Shown here piece by piece: positions 1 to 9,613 of a stretch of DNA of 24,649 nt. This stretch comes from a virus: IMG/VR virus record IMGVR_UViG_3300037963_005153, positions 1 to 24,649 of that record; one strand, given 5' to 3'. Made by a program: the position numbers and the translations under genes. Each line of letters starts with the position of its first letter. Position 1 is the stretch's first letter. The notes below the pieces were generated by a model. That model was not told where the DNA came from and did not search any database. It saw only the letters and a list, made by a program, of their open reading frames with translations.

Positions 1-1434
1 AAAGGTTTGGGTGCCGCTGTTGGTGGATTGCTTGGAAGTTTTATTCCTATCCCCGTCCTTGGTACGTTGCTAGGTGAAACACTAGGAACATTTTTTGGTG
101 ATTTACTTTACTCACTAATCCTTGGTGGTGGTGTTGAGGAAGCAGGTAAAAAATTAATGGATGCAATTAAGACTGCCATGGATGTGGGTGGTCTTATCGT
201 TAATTTTTTCAAAGAAGGATTTGGTAGGTTCTTTAATAACTTCCCAACAGTTGATGTTCCTGATACTTTCTTTGGAGGAATACAAATTGCCCTGGCAAAA
301 GTTTTCCCATTCCTTGATAAAGATAAGGATGGAAAAGTTAAAAAGTTGCCAAACCTCAGTATACTCTTTAATCCATTTGCAATGGTTACTGAGTTAATAC
401 CTCATGCTGCAAAATCATTCTTCCCAGCAATATTCGGGGAAGGTGGAACTGCATTTGGTGGATCAGGTTCTGGCCAGGGGACTCCGGTGGTTACTGAACA
501 ACCTCAATCTCCATCCTCTTCAACTCGTTCTAGTGAAAGTCCACGACAAATGAGATCTAAAGGAAAGGCTTCGGGACAACTTTCAAAGAAAGGTAAGGCC
601 ATTTATCTACACTGGACTGCTGGAAATTACTACAGCACTTACGGACCATATCACACAGTCTTCACTAAGGATGGTACACCGGACTTTAAATTTGAATATG
701 GATCAAGCACTGGTGGACACACGTATAATAGAAACGGTGGTGGTTCTGTCGGACTGTCTCTTGCTGCTAACCCAGATAAGGGAATGTGGCCAACAGAGGA
801 ACAAAGAGTTGCGATGGCAAAGGAGGCAGCAAGAATCGCCAAGGGATGGGGATGGTCTGCTAGTGACATTACCACTAAGAAAATTATGACTCACGGTGAG
901 GCAGGATCAAATATTGATGGAGTTAATGCACACACTAACTATGGTCCCTTTGGTAGAGGACGCTCTGACACTGATAAGAGTAAAGATGCAGCATCAGTTG
1001 GTGCGATAGCAGATGTAGAACGTTGGGACTTAGATAAACTTAATAGCCATGACGACGTGTATGGTAGTGGTGGTGATGAGATGCGTAGAAGAATTAAAGG
1101 ATTTATGAGAATGGGTGGACCTACAAAAGGAAGAGGTCTCTATGAAATGGGTGAAGAAGGAAAAGAATATGTCATCGATGCAGATTCCACCAGAGCATTG
1201 CAAGGAACTTTCCCTGGATTATTGAAAGCACTCAATAAAGCAGAAGGTGCTCAGGCAATTGATATATTAAAATCGTATGCAGATTATGAAATGGCAGAGG
1301 TAATTCCTATTCCTATTTCACAACCTGTTCCAGTTCCAATGCCAATGGGTAAAAGTAAGCAATCATTTAATCAACCAAGTTTAGTTGCTTCTGGTGGAGA
1401 ATCTTTCCAAGATATTCTTTACAAAGGTGGTTAA
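1..1434 (+). CDS. Tail tape-measure-like protein with amidase domain (5' truncated)
   Basis: The reading frame is open from the first base, so the true start lies upstream; 477 residues are visible. The first ~150 residues are hydrophobic and Gly-rich, as in tape-measure proteins, and include a DxDxDG calcium-loop-like motif (residues 106-111). Residues ~200-345 resemble an N-acetylmuramoyl-L-alanine amidase/PGRP fold: LHWTAG (H204), THGE (H298) and ERWDLD (D343) are the likely zinc ligands. Residues ~371-396 carry a GGPTKGRGLYEMGEEGKEY-type segment like the 'VGExGPE' signature near the C terminus of many tape-measure proteins. I infer a tail component that sets tail length or sits in the tube and cuts peptidoglycan at infection. 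It lies directly upstream of the hub genes. The amidase call is firm; the tape-measure assignment is inference, and another hub-associated lysin is possible. Confidence 0.7.
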   Translation, partial: KGLGAAVGGLLGSFIPIPVLGTLLGETLGTFFGDLLYSLILGGGVEEAGKKLMDAIKTAMDVGGLIVNFFKEGFGRFFNNFPTVDVPDTFFGGIQIALAKVFPFLDKDKDGKVKKLPNLSILFNPFAMVTELIPHAAKSFFPAIFGEGGTAFGGSGSGQGTPVVTEQPQSPSSSTRSSESPRQMRSKGKASGQLSKKGKAIYLHWTAGNYYSTYGPYHTVFTKDGTPDFKFEYGSSTGGHTYNRNGGGSVGLSLAANPDKGMWPTEEQRVAMAKEAARIAKGWGWSASDITTKKIMTHGEAGSNIDGVNAHTNYGPFGRGRSDTDKSKDAASVGAIADVERWDLDKLNSHDDVYGSGGDEMRRRIKGFMRMGGPTKGRGLYEMGEEGKEYVIDADSTRALQGTFPGLLKALNKAEGAQAIDILKSYADYEMAEVIPIPISQPVPVPMPMGKSKQSFNQPSLVASGGESFQDILYKGG

Positions 1435-1437
1435 ATA
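1431..1437 (+). promoter_or_regulatory. T4-late-type promoter motif TTAAATA overlapping a stop codon
   Basis: TTAAATA contains the TAA stop of the upstream gene and lies 20 bases before the gp27-like start. It is a variant of the T4 late motif TATAAATA. An SD-like GAGG follows at about 1445. On its own it is weak in AT-rich DNA; the recurrence at other gene junctions supports it. Confidence 0.4.
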
Positions 1438-1456
1438 GAAATACGAGGTAATACAT

Positions 1457-2902
1457 ATGGCAGAATCAAAAAAAGTCACTACTGCTCAAGCAACTCCAAC
1501 ATCAGTAGAAACGATAGATATTTTTTCAAGTAAAACTCAAGGGAAAACTGTATCTATTTTAAATGGTTTGATTGAGTTTAGGTATTATGAAAGTATCCTA
1601 CAAGATTCTGTGATGGCAACTGTCATGTTTAGTGATTCTGGTAATACTATTGCTGATGATAAAACTGGTGAGGTAAAGAGTGCCCTTGAAGGTCTTCCAA
1701 TTGTAGGATCAGAGAGAGTAAAGTTTAAAATGACAGATAATAATGAAAATAAAATTGAGTATACTTTCCGGATAAACAATGTCAATCCAATATCAGATGA
1801 GACCACAAAGTCTGTTGTCGCATTAAAGTTGGTATCTGAGGAGTGTGAACTTAATGAGGAAGTTAGAATTAATAAAAGATTTGATGGTAAACCATCTGAA
1901 GCTATTAAAGAAATACTAACAAATTTTTTAAAAACTGAAAAAGATATAACTGATATTGAAGAGTCAACTGTGTGTGGATCAATACCGGCACAGAAAAAAC
2001 CATTCTACGCTTTAAATTGGTTGTCTCAGAGATGTGCTCCTGTGGATAAAACACCAGGAGCAACAGCAGGATTTTTCTTTTATGAAACATCTAAGGGATA
2101 TCATTTTAAATCAATTGATTCTTTATTGGGTCAGGAAAAGAAAAAATCTATTATCTATAATGATACACCTGACAATAGAGGTCAAAACATTCCAGAGGGA
2201 TACGACGTAAAAGCATTGACATACTCTAAAGATAATAGAGTAGATGTTCAGAAAAAATTGCAAGCAGGTTTTCAGGCAACTAGATTAATTACATTTGATC
2301 CATGGAACTGCCAGTATCAAGTGCTAAATCCAAAAGCAGTTGGAGAAGGTGGAACAGAGGAATCTTTGACAAAGGCAGGAAAAGAGTTACCTAAAATGAG
2401 TGATGAGATTAGTTCTGGTAAATTAAAATTTTCAAGAACAACATATTGTATTCTGGATACTGGAACCTTACCTGCAGGCAGCACAGAGCAGCAAATCGAA
2501 AAGTCAAGGGATGAAAACTTTAAGACAGCATTAGTGAAAAATCAGGCAATCATGCGCTATAATCAATTGTATGCTTCTAAAGTTGAAGTCACTATAGCAG
2601 GAGATTTTTCACTACATGCAGGAGATGCGGTCTATTTTGATGCACCATCATCTCAAAAAGATACAAAGAATGATGACGTTGACCGTCAAATTGGCGGACT
2701 ATATATTATATCATCATTATGTCATTTAGTTAGCTCCCAAGGGACTTATACTAAATTAAACCTGGTAAGAGATTCCTTTGGTAGAACAGGGAAGGAACCA
2801 CAAACTGGTAAACCAGCCACTGAAACAAAAGTTCCTGGTACACAACCCTCATATCAAAGAAGTGTATCAACTGCAGCATACGATACTACAACTACTTTCT
2901 AA
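1457..2902 (+). CDS. gp27: Baseplate central hub protein, gp27-like
   Basis: A 481-residue protein of the gp27/VgrG-N-terminal hub type. In T4, gp27 forms the trimeric ring that joins the tail tube to the gp5 puncturing device. Supporting features are an N-terminal beta-rich half (ILNGLIEFRYYESILQD, then a FRINNV segment), a central region with an alpha-helical insert (residues ~145-165), and a C-terminal beta-barrel segment (HAGDAVYFDAP, then GGLYIISSLCHLV) typical of hub proteins that place a ligand-like loop before a final strand. The last ~40 residues are a polar Thr/Pro/Gln-rich tail. The start has an upstream GAGG. It sits between the tape-measure-like gene and the cp12/gp5 pair, the expected hub context. 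The family call is by pattern and position, not alignment. Confidence 0.7.
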   Translation: MAESKKVTTAQATPTSVETIDIFSSKTQGKTVSILNGLIEFRYYESILQDSVMATVMFSDSGNTIADDKTGEVKSALEGLPIVGSERVKFKMTDNNENKIEYTFRINNVNPISDETTKSVVALKLVSEECELNEEVRINKRFDGKPSEAIKEILTNFLKTEKDITDIEESTVCGSIPAQKKPFYALNWLSQRCAPVDKTPGATAGFFFYETSKGYHFKSIDSLLGQEKKKSIIYNDTPDNRGQNIPEGYDVKALTYSKDNRVDVQKKLQAGFQATRLITFDPWNCQYQVLNPKAVGEGGTEESLTKAGKELPKMSDEISSGKLKFSRTTYCILDTGTLPAGSTEQQIEKSRDENFKTALVKNQAIMRYNQLYASKVEVTIAGDFSLHAGDAVYFDAPSSQKDTKNDDVDRQIGGLYIISSLCHLVSSQGTYTKLNLVRDSFGRTGKEPQTGKPATETKVPGTQPSYQRSVSTAAYDTTTTF

Positions 2903-2909
2903 AAAAATC

Positions 2910-3140
2910 ATGGAAAAAAATATCGAGACTCATATCGAAAAGGATAAGCAAATTCTTGAAGATCCGACCATTTCTCCACAAATGCGGCGTCACACTGCAG
3001 ATGAGTTGGAGCATTTAGAGCGTTATGCAAAAGAGCATGCTAAAGATATTGAGGCAGGAGATCATCATGACCCTACTGCATTTGAAATGTATTGCGATGA
3101 GAATCCAGAAGCAGATGAATGTAGGATTTACGAAGATTAA
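2910..3140 (+). CDS. cp12: CP12-like Calvin-cycle regulator
   Basis: A 76-residue acidic protein. The C terminus holds the CP12 hallmark: a DP-containing lead-in (HDPTAFEMYC), then two cysteines eight residues apart (C62, C71) in CDENPEADEC, ending CRIYED. The N-terminal Cys pair of plant CP12 is absent, as I recall for marine cyanobacterial and phage forms. CP12 binds GAPDH and phosphoribulokinase and inhibits the Calvin cycle; cyanophage copies are proposed to steer carbon to the pentose phosphate pathway for NADPH and nucleotides. The ATG at 2910 was chosen over an upstream in-frame start that would run back into the gp27-like gene. Its stop overlaps the next start by one base (TAATG), implying translational coupling with gp5. 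No clear SD is seen. Its position inside the hub operon is odd. Confidence 0.85.
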   Translation: MEKNIETHIEKDKQILEDPTISPQMRRHTADELEHLERYAKEHAKDIEAGDHHDPTAFEMYCDENPEADECRIYED

Positions 3141-4909
3141 TGGCAGAAACAGGAGCATTATTTGATCCTGGTTTTCTAGGAGGAACCTTTAACTGGTGGA
3201 TCGGTCAGGTTACCGACGATTCCGAGTGGAGGAATAATTCACTGTCTGGAAAATTTGAAGATCCGAATAGTATTCCTGGATGGGGAAGGAGATATAAAGT
3301 TCGTATCATGGGTCTCCATGATAAAGAAGAGGAGTCTATTCCATCAGATCAGTTGCCTTGGGCAAATCTCATGTATCCAGTTACTGCTGGTGGTGGACAG
3401 GCAAATGCAAGCACAACTCCTGCAATTCGACAGGGTAATTTTGTCTTTGGATTCTTCCTGGATGGATCTGATCAACAGGTTCCTATCATCATGGGTATTC
3501 TGGGTAACAATGCCCAGACCTCAATGGCAACAAAGATTGGTACGACTGAATCCAATTTTTCTGCCACTAGTGGATATGCAGAAGGTAAAAATCCCCCAAC
3601 AGGAAGTGCTAAACCAACAGCACCTGATGAGGGTTTGGTTACAAAGAAACCATCAAATTCTACATTATCACAAGCAATTGCACCACCTCCACCTGGAACT
3701 AAACTTAATAAGTTTGGACTGAGACCAGATCAACCTCTTAGTGCAATTCCGGATGGTTTACAAGTCGCAAACGCTGCTAGAGAGCAAGCAAGAAGCGAAG
3801 GTAAGTCAGTTCAGGAAGTGGAAGAAGCCGCGATGCAAGCGGTAGCAGATCATGTTAAAAAATTAAGAACACAACAAGAGTCTCCAGCAACACCAAGTCA
3901 AGGGAATCCAACAAAAGAAAATCCCGATGCGATGCATCAACTTTCTTCTGCTGATGTAAAACGTGAATCTAAAATTAGAGAGTGTAATGTTATAATGAAA
4001 CCTGATCCTGATCAGTTTGTTCAATCAGCAATATCATCAATTCAAACAGTTATTACTAAATTAACTGAGAGATTAAATTCATATCTTGCAGCGATATCTA
4101 GTTACATTGATGCAGTATCAAGCACAACTTCAAATATACAGAAATTAATTAGTGATGCTGCCTGTGAAATTGCAAAGTATATGAAGATTGTGATGGATAA
4201 GATCATGGAATATGTCATGAAGCAACTTAATAAGGCAATGGCGCGGGCAGTAGCAGCTTTGCCTACACATATGAGAACAATGTTTGCAGATTTAAAAGAG
4301 AAAATTGGAGAGTTGATTTTATGTTTATATGGAAAATTAACTGAAAATGTTTGTGGTCAAATTGAAAGTCTTTTAACTGATGCATTAGATATGGGTAATG
4401 CTGAAGCAAAAGCAAGACAAAATTATGAAAATAATGATGGAGATGATGTGAAGAGAAATCCAAGAGTTCCAACATGTTATGCTGAAGATGTTGTTGCAAA
4501 AATCTTATATTCAAATCAAAGTGAAATTGATTCTGCTAACAAAAATATTTTAGATAATGTAAATGAATTCGTTAAAGATATGCAAAGCGAACTTGCAGGT
4601 GTAAGTGGATCTATATCTGATATTTTAAGTCAGGTTTCAGATGTTGCTGGTAGTATTAGTGGTGCTCTCTCATTTACAAATATTAGTCTCAATATATTTG
4701 GTTGTGAATTAAAACCAAATGTAGCAGTATCTGATAAGTATTGTATGGCACATGGTGGATCCGCACAACCAGATACTAAGTTCCCAAGTTTGAAATCTAT
4801 TGAAGATTCAGTATCTACTGGAATTGATAAAGTTCTTCCACCACCCCCAGAGGCATTTGCACCACCTCCTGCAGGAACTGCTGTCATTAACCTCTTAACT
4901 GACAACTAA
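3140..4909 (+). CDS. gp5: Baseplate hub protein, gp5-like OB-fold, lysozyme-less
   Basis: A 589-residue protein. Residues ~8-135 match the gp5/VgrG N-terminal OB-fold: FNWWIGQVTD, then GWGRRYKVRIMGLHD, LPWANLMYPVTAGGG and FVFGFFLDGSDQQVPIIMGI. In T4 this domain attaches the spike to gp27. Residues ~135-285 are low-complexity Pro/Gln/Ala-rich; ~285-420 are long amphipathic helices (likely coiled coil); a Cys-containing stretch and a Pro-rich end (PPPPEAFAPPPAG) follow. No lysozyme domain and no repeating needle octapeptides were found, unlike T4 gp5. The gene overlaps cp12 by one base. I infer it is the hub/spike adaptor, with the hydrolase and needle functions supplied by the genes at 1-1434 and 9640-10335. 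Confidence 0.78.
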   Translation: MAETGALFDPGFLGGTFNWWIGQVTDDSEWRNNSLSGKFEDPNSIPGWGRRYKVRIMGLHDKEEESIPSDQLPWANLMYPVTAGGGQANASTTPAIRQGNFVFGFFLDGSDQQVPIIMGILGNNAQTSMATKIGTTESNFSATSGYAEGKNPPTGSAKPTAPDEGLVTKKPSNSTLSQAIAPPPPGTKLNKFGLRPDQPLSAIPDGLQVANAAREQARSEGKSVQEVEEAAMQAVADHVKKLRTQQESPATPSQGNPTKENPDAMHQLSSADVKRESKIRECNVIMKPDPDQFVQSAISSIQTVITKLTERLNSYLAAISSYIDAVSSTTSNIQKLISDAACEIAKYMKIVMDKIMEYVMKQLNKAMARAVAALPTHMRTMFADLKEKIGELILCLYGKLTENVCGQIESLLTDALDMGNAEAKARQNYENNDGDDVKRNPRVPTCYAEDVVAKILYSNQSEIDSANKNILDNVNEFVKDMQSELAGVSGSISDILSQVSDVAGSISGALSFTNISLNIFGCELKPNVAVSDKYCMAHGGSAQPDTKFPSLKSIEDSVSTGIDKVLPPPPEAFAPPPAGTAVINLLTDN

Positions 4910-4912
4910 ATA
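4906..4912 (+). promoter_or_regulatory. T4-late-type promoter motif CTAAATA overlapping a stop codon
   Basis: CTAAATA includes the TAA stop of the gp5-like gene and lies 37 bases before the next ATG. CTAAATA is a cyanophage variant of the T4 late motif. It fits a separate late transcript for the 1554-residue gene. Confidence 0.5.
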
Positions 4913-4948
4913 TCTTTACGACAAATAATAGGTAGTCAATAAATCAGC

Positions 4949-7900
4949 ATGTCGTTTAATCTCTTCGGACCAGCAGACAAATGTGATATTAGGGTTGGAT
5001 ATATTTCAACCACAAGAGGTTACGTTGATGGTGTCAACCGATATGAAGCTAATAAGTATGCAAAATTGAATCCAGGAACTCAATTTATTCTCAGAAGAAG
5101 AGATAAAATTCAGTTCATGAATATCAATGAAGTTAATAAATTAGAACCAAAGGATCTTCTTCCGGAAAATTCTGCTGGTGGCAACAGAGGATGTTCTGGT
5201 ATTACCGGACTTGATATTTACGATGATGATGGTGGAATAAGATCAGATGCTTTTGATGATGCAAATCCATATGTTAATTTTTCAGGTGGTAATGGAATAG
5301 GAGCAAGAGCTAATCCTATATTTGGATCTGATGGCAGTCTACTTGCTGTAGATTTGATTGATGGTGGGTGGGGGTATGCATATGCACCAGTCACAGAAGT
5401 AGTAGATGAATATGGTATTGGTGCTGGAGCAGTTGTCCGATCTATTATGGTTGGAGACCCTGCATATTCTAAATGTGCATTCGTTGAGACTGTTCAAACT
5501 TTTGAGAAAGAAGAAGATTTTGAGGAGTATGACTTAAGCACATGTGGTCCATCGGAAATAGTTTCTTTTGGTAAGAGATATAACGCAGATGGAGAAGAGG
5601 TTGGTGTGTGGGATCCAACCACATATGCAACTCTTAGAGGAAATCCTGTAGAGATTGAGCAAAGAAGATATCAAGATTTCTTAGAATCTTTAAGAGGTGG
5701 TACAAGAGTAAATCTTCAGGATAATACTATCCGTAATTGGTGGACAACTCAAAGAGAAAAACCATTACAAGTCACTGCTCTTAATAAAAAGTCTAGAATT
5801 ATTCATAAGGTAACTCATCCCGCATGGAGTGAGTTTATGAATAAGTATGCTGTCTCTCCAGTTCCACCATCAAATGTTCCTGGTAGTGACTTTGCTGGAA
5901 TAGAACATACATTAGAGTGGGAAGAGGACTTTCCATATGATGGTGATTATAATTTTAGATATTCTGCAGATAATGTTGCTGACATTTACTTAGATAATAT
6001 ACTGGTTGGTAGAACAACTAGATTTAAAGATTCTCCGGACAAGTTAAAGAAATTTGTTACTGCTGGAGTTCATAGAATTAGAGTTGACCTGGAGAATATC
6101 CCTATTCTCAAAACAATAAAAAAACAAAAAGATGAGAAAAAATATATTAACACTGAGTTTGAAGTTTATGGACAAGGAACTCAAAGACACCGTGCAGTAA
6201 AATTTAGTTTCACATCTGAGGGTGGAGCACACTCTTTTGTTTTAGATAATGTCCAGAGGAGTGGTAACTCATATAAGAAGAATATAAAAGTTCTTAGAAA
6301 TACAAATTATAAGGTTGTTGCTGTTGCAGATTCTGCTAAAATAGAACCACAAATTGGAGAAAGAGAATTTAAAATTCAGTATGGCAATAATGCTTCACAA
6401 ACAACAGGAAAAAGAATTGTTAATAAAGGAAGAAAGATAGAGTTTGATGATAATATTAATAATGGATTTGATCTTAATGCAAGTTTAAAAATTGTATCTA
6501 GTTCTCCTGGACTTTCAGCAAAGTTCTCTGGGGATGGTACAAAATTAATTGTAAAAGGTCAAAATAAGGGCGATGTTACCATTAGATTTGAGTGGGATGA
6601 TGACCCTAGAACTTCTGGACTTGCTGTGGGGTCAGTCACTATTGGAGACACAACATGGACCCAACGTGGAGAGAAAGGTGGTATTACAAAAACTGTAAAC
6701 ATCAATAAAATCTCAAACATTAAGTCAAATTCGGGAGTCGTAGAACAAGGGACGTTACAAAGTTTTGGAGTTAGCGATAAAGAACGTGGTAATAAACCAA
6801 GTAAAATTATTTTTGCTGATTATGTTGGATCAGCTAATGATAATGATGATATGCAGGTTAGAGTTAATAGAGGAATCTTCACTCCATCAAATAAAAAAAT
6901 TATAAAAGGTGTTGGTCCACAAGGAAATCAAAAAAGAGGAACTTTTGATTTAACATTTAGAGTAAATGTCAAATCAGAATCAGGAGGATCAACTTCTTCT
7001 AATTCTGGTTTTGAAATGGAGGAAATTTTTAATACCAAGAAATCAATTAATGACGCAGACAGAAAACTTTGGAGAATAAATCCTGAGGCAGGAAGAGATG
7101 CTGATTTCTTATCTCGTTTTGGTGTTCTTCCATTCAATCCTCGAACCAATAAAGCAACTACTGATGATTTTGATGGAACTCATATTATTAGATGGCAATA
7201 TGTAGACTTCCCTATCACTGGAAACTATAATTTTGAGATTATGGTTGATGATTCCGCAGAGATTTTTATTGGCAATCGTTCTGGTGGAGGTCAAAAAGGA
7301 ATTGGTAATGGACTTCGTGACATCAACAATGGTGGTGATGAAACAATCATTAGGAAGCAAGGATTTAGTAGTCCAGGTAAGGGAACTGGTAAGAGTTTTG
7401 AAACCAGATTTTTTGAAGCAGGAAAGTATAGAATTCGTGTAGAACTGAAGCAGATTAGGGGTAAGCCTCTTTCTGCAGGCAATCCTATGGCATTTGCTAT
7501 GAGGATAAAAACTACAGTCAAAGAAAAGAAAGTTGTATCTGCAAAGTCTTGGAACGAAAATCCAATGGGTGTTGCATTATCAATTGATTCTCCCCTCCCA
7601 CCAGCACCACAAGAACTTCCACCACAACAGGAAGGAAGATGTCCTCGTAATCCTTTCTGGACAACTAGATTCCCTGGATCTAAACAAAAATGGTTCCCTG
7701 TGACTCATCCTGCATGGAGTGCATTTACTAATCGCTATGCAATGTCACCCGTATTACCATTGAGCACACTAGATTCTGATGGTGGTGGGATAGTTTACAG
7801 AACCTCTTGGGTTATTGATGCACCATATGATGGTTTCTATGGAATGAAAGGAACAGTCGATAATGGAGGAAGAATTCTTGTCGATGATAAAGTAATCTTG

Positions 7901-9613
7901 GAGGGTGGACTTGGTTTTAATGGAAGAACTTTGAAGGGGTTTAAGACAGATTTTCCTGATACTGTAAAGTTTCCACTAGAAGAAGGAAAACATACAATCA
8001 CTGTTGAAGTTATCAATGAAGAAACTGATACCTTTAAGATGGTTAAGAAAAAGATTTTTGATACCAAAGATTGGATAGTTGCGTCAAAATCCGCAAAACC
8101 AGTGGATGTTGATTTTAAAATATCATCTGATGCTAAGTATGCTAATAGAATTATAATTAAAGAACTTAATATTGATGAGAGTAAACGATATGATGGATCT
8201 CAAATTAAAAAAAGTCTTTCAAGAAGCGTTCAACCTGGTAAAATTTATGAGGTTAAACTCTTTAGTGAACAAAGTAAAAGAGGAGTGAGATTGAGATCAA
8301 AAGGTTCTATATTAGAGATGGAGGATGCAAGTGATAATGATTACACTGATATAATATGTGGTGCATCTCAAGGGAGATTTTTTGATTTTGAAAATGGTAA
8401 AAATTCTGCTACATGTAAGTTTGCTATTGGTGCTAAATCTTCTCCTGGATTGTCAAGTGGGAGTGTTAAAAAGGGTGTAACTTATGCCGGACCAACTGAA
8501 CTGTCAAGTTATAGAAAGGGATTCTTATCTCCATTTTTCCAAGAAATAAACGAACCAACGGAGGAAATTCAAGGAAAGACTTGGGTTATGCGTTGGGAAA
8601 ACGTAGATTTTCCTGTTGATGGTAGATATAATATTAAGACTGAGGCAGATGATAAAGCTGAGATTTTTATTGACGGAGTAAAAATTCAAACGGCGCTCTT
8701 TAGAAGAAAAACATTTGCTGGTGACCCTAAAACTTATAGTGAATTTACCACTACAAAAGGAAAGAAAACGGTTGAGATAAGACTTAGTAACATTCGTATA
8801 CCCAACACAAGTTTCCAGCAGAATCCAACTGTTGTTGATATGAATATAACAACGGATCTCAATATATCTACTGGAAGAAGTAGACCATGGACGACTAATC
8901 CTATCGGAATTTCTGCCATACTAATTCCACCACCTTGTCCATTAAAAATTGTTGGAAAAGGTAAGGTTTGTCAAGTTGTTGTAGATGATCCAGGAAATGG
9001 ATTTCCTAAACCACCTGATAGTGGAACAGGAGATTCTACATATCCAGTTACTCTTGCATTAGAAGATGTTGAGGTTGTTGATACTGGTATCAATTATAAT
9101 TGTGGAGTAGATCAACTTGTGATTGAACCAAGTAATGGAGTTAAACTCACCTATGAGTGTGATACATTTGGTAGAATTACTAAGGTTAATGTTTTACCCG
9201 AAACACCAGGAACTTCGGCTGGACGTGGATTTACAAGACAACCAGAAATTAGAATGATCACTGATACTGGAGTTAATTTCCAGGCGGTTCCAAGATTCAC
9301 TGTAGTTAGAGATCCAGTTGATCCTGATATTTTACCAGAGCAAATCATACAGGTGACTGATTTGGTTGGACTGAAACAAACTGGATACATAAATGGTAGA
9401 CCATATTATGGACAGGTCTTCTACAAAGAAGGAGTTCGTTATGCAGGTGTATATGAAACACCTGGACAACTCATACAAGTATATGATACACTTAAGGAGA
9501 GTATTGATGCTGAGGTTACTACACCTCCGTCTGCAATCCTCAGACAGGGAACTGATATTTCTAGTAATGATCCAAGACTTAATATTCCTGGAACTACCGA
9601 TAGTTTATCTTAA
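4949..9613 (+). CDS. Large virion structural protein with four PA14-like modules
   Basis: A 1554-residue protein of unrecognised exact family. Four beta-sandwich modules resembling PA14 share an aromatic-DFP/APxDGxYN core followed by AxIF(I/L)D: near residues 328, 752, 956 and 1218. Modules 1 and 3 are each preceded by a THPAWSxFxN(K/R)YA(V/M)SPV block (H290, H920). Modules 2 and 4 are each followed by a WxxNPxGxxAxxI block (W868, W1314) and a Pro-rich stretch, so the protein looks like a duplicated two-module unit. PA14 domains often bind carbohydrate in other proteins; here that is inference. The N-terminal ~250 residues and the C-terminal ~240 are of a different type, the latter with Gly/Pro-rich repeats seen in cyanophage structural proteins. 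It lies between gp5 and spike genes, suggesting a baseplate or adhesin role. Confidence 0.65.
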   Translation: MSFNLFGPADKCDIRVGYISTTRGYVDGVNRYEANKYAKLNPGTQFILRRRDKIQFMNINEVNKLEPKDLLPENSAGGNRGCSGITGLDIYDDDGGIRSDAFDDANPYVNFSGGNGIGARANPIFGSDGSLLAVDLIDGGWGYAYAPVTEVVDEYGIGAGAVVRSIMVGDPAYSKCAFVETVQTFEKEEDFEEYDLSTCGPSEIVSFGKRYNADGEEVGVWDPTTYATLRGNPVEIEQRRYQDFLESLRGGTRVNLQDNTIRNWWTTQREKPLQVTALNKKSRIIHKVTHPAWSEFMNKYAVSPVPPSNVPGSDFAGIEHTLEWEEDFPYDGDYNFRYSADNVADIYLDNILVGRTTRFKDSPDKLKKFVTAGVHRIRVDLENIPILKTIKKQKDEKKYINTEFEVYGQGTQRHRAVKFSFTSEGGAHSFVLDNVQRSGNSYKKNIKVLRNTNYKVVAVADSAKIEPQIGEREFKIQYGNNASQTTGKRIVNKGRKIEFDDNINNGFDLNASLKIVSSSPGLSAKFSGDGTKLIVKGQNKGDVTIRFEWDDDPRTSGLAVGSVTIGDTTWTQRGEKGGITKTVNINKISNIKSNSGVVEQGTLQSFGVSDKERGNKPSKIIFADYVGSANDNDDMQVRVNRGIFTPSNKKIIKGVGPQGNQKRGTFDLTFRVNVKSESGGSTSSNSGFEMEEIFNTKKSINDADRKLWRINPEAGRDADFLSRFGVLPFNPRTNKATTDDFDGTHIIRWQYVDFPITGNYNFEIMVDDSAEIFIGNRSGGGQKGIGNGLRDINNGGDETIIRKQGFSSPGKGTGKSFETRFFEAGKYRIRVELKQIRGKPLSAGNPMAFAMRIKTTVKEKKVVSAKSWNENPMGVALSIDSPLPPAPQELPPQQEGRCPRNPFWTTRFPGSKQKWFPVTHPAWSAFTNRYAMSPVLPLSTLDSDGGGIVYRTSWVIDAPYDGFYGMKGTVDNGGRILVDDKVILEGGLGFNGRTLKGFKTDFPDTVKFPLEEGKHTITVEVINEETDTFKMVKKKIFDTKDWIVASKSAKPVDVDFKISSDAKYANRIIIKELNIDESKRYDGSQIKKSLSRSVQPGKIYEVKLFSEQSKRGVRLRSKGSILEMEDASDNDYTDIICGASQGRFFDFENGKNSATCKFAIGAKSSPGLSSGSVKKGVTYAGPTELSSYRKGFLSPFFQEINEPTEEIQGKTWVMRWENVDFPVDGRYNIKTEADDKAEIFIDGVKIQTALFRRKTFAGDPKTYSEFTTTKGKKTVEIRLSNIRIPNTSFQQNPTVVDMNITTDLNISTGRSRPWTTNPIGISAILIPPPCPLKIVGKGKVCQVVVDDPGNGFPKPPDSGTGDSTYPVTLALEDVEVVDTGINYNCGVDQLVIEPSNGVKLTYECDTFGRITKVNVLPETPGTSAGRGFTRQPEIRMITDTGVNFQAVPRFTVVRDPVDPDILPEQIIQVTDLVGLKQTGYINGRPYYGQVFYKEGVRYAGVYETPGQLIQVYDTLKESIDAEVTTPPSAILRQGTDISSNDPRLNIPGTTDSLS

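Noticed and set aside
2778-2909. Upstream start for the CP12 frame, giving 120 residues
   Set aside because: The extra 44 residues overlap the gp27-like gene in another frame and do not resemble CP12.
3560-4909. Lysozyme domain in the gp5-like protein
   Set aside because: I looked for the expected catalytic Glu/Asp/Thr context of T4-type lysozyme and found only low-complexity, helical and Pro-rich sequence.
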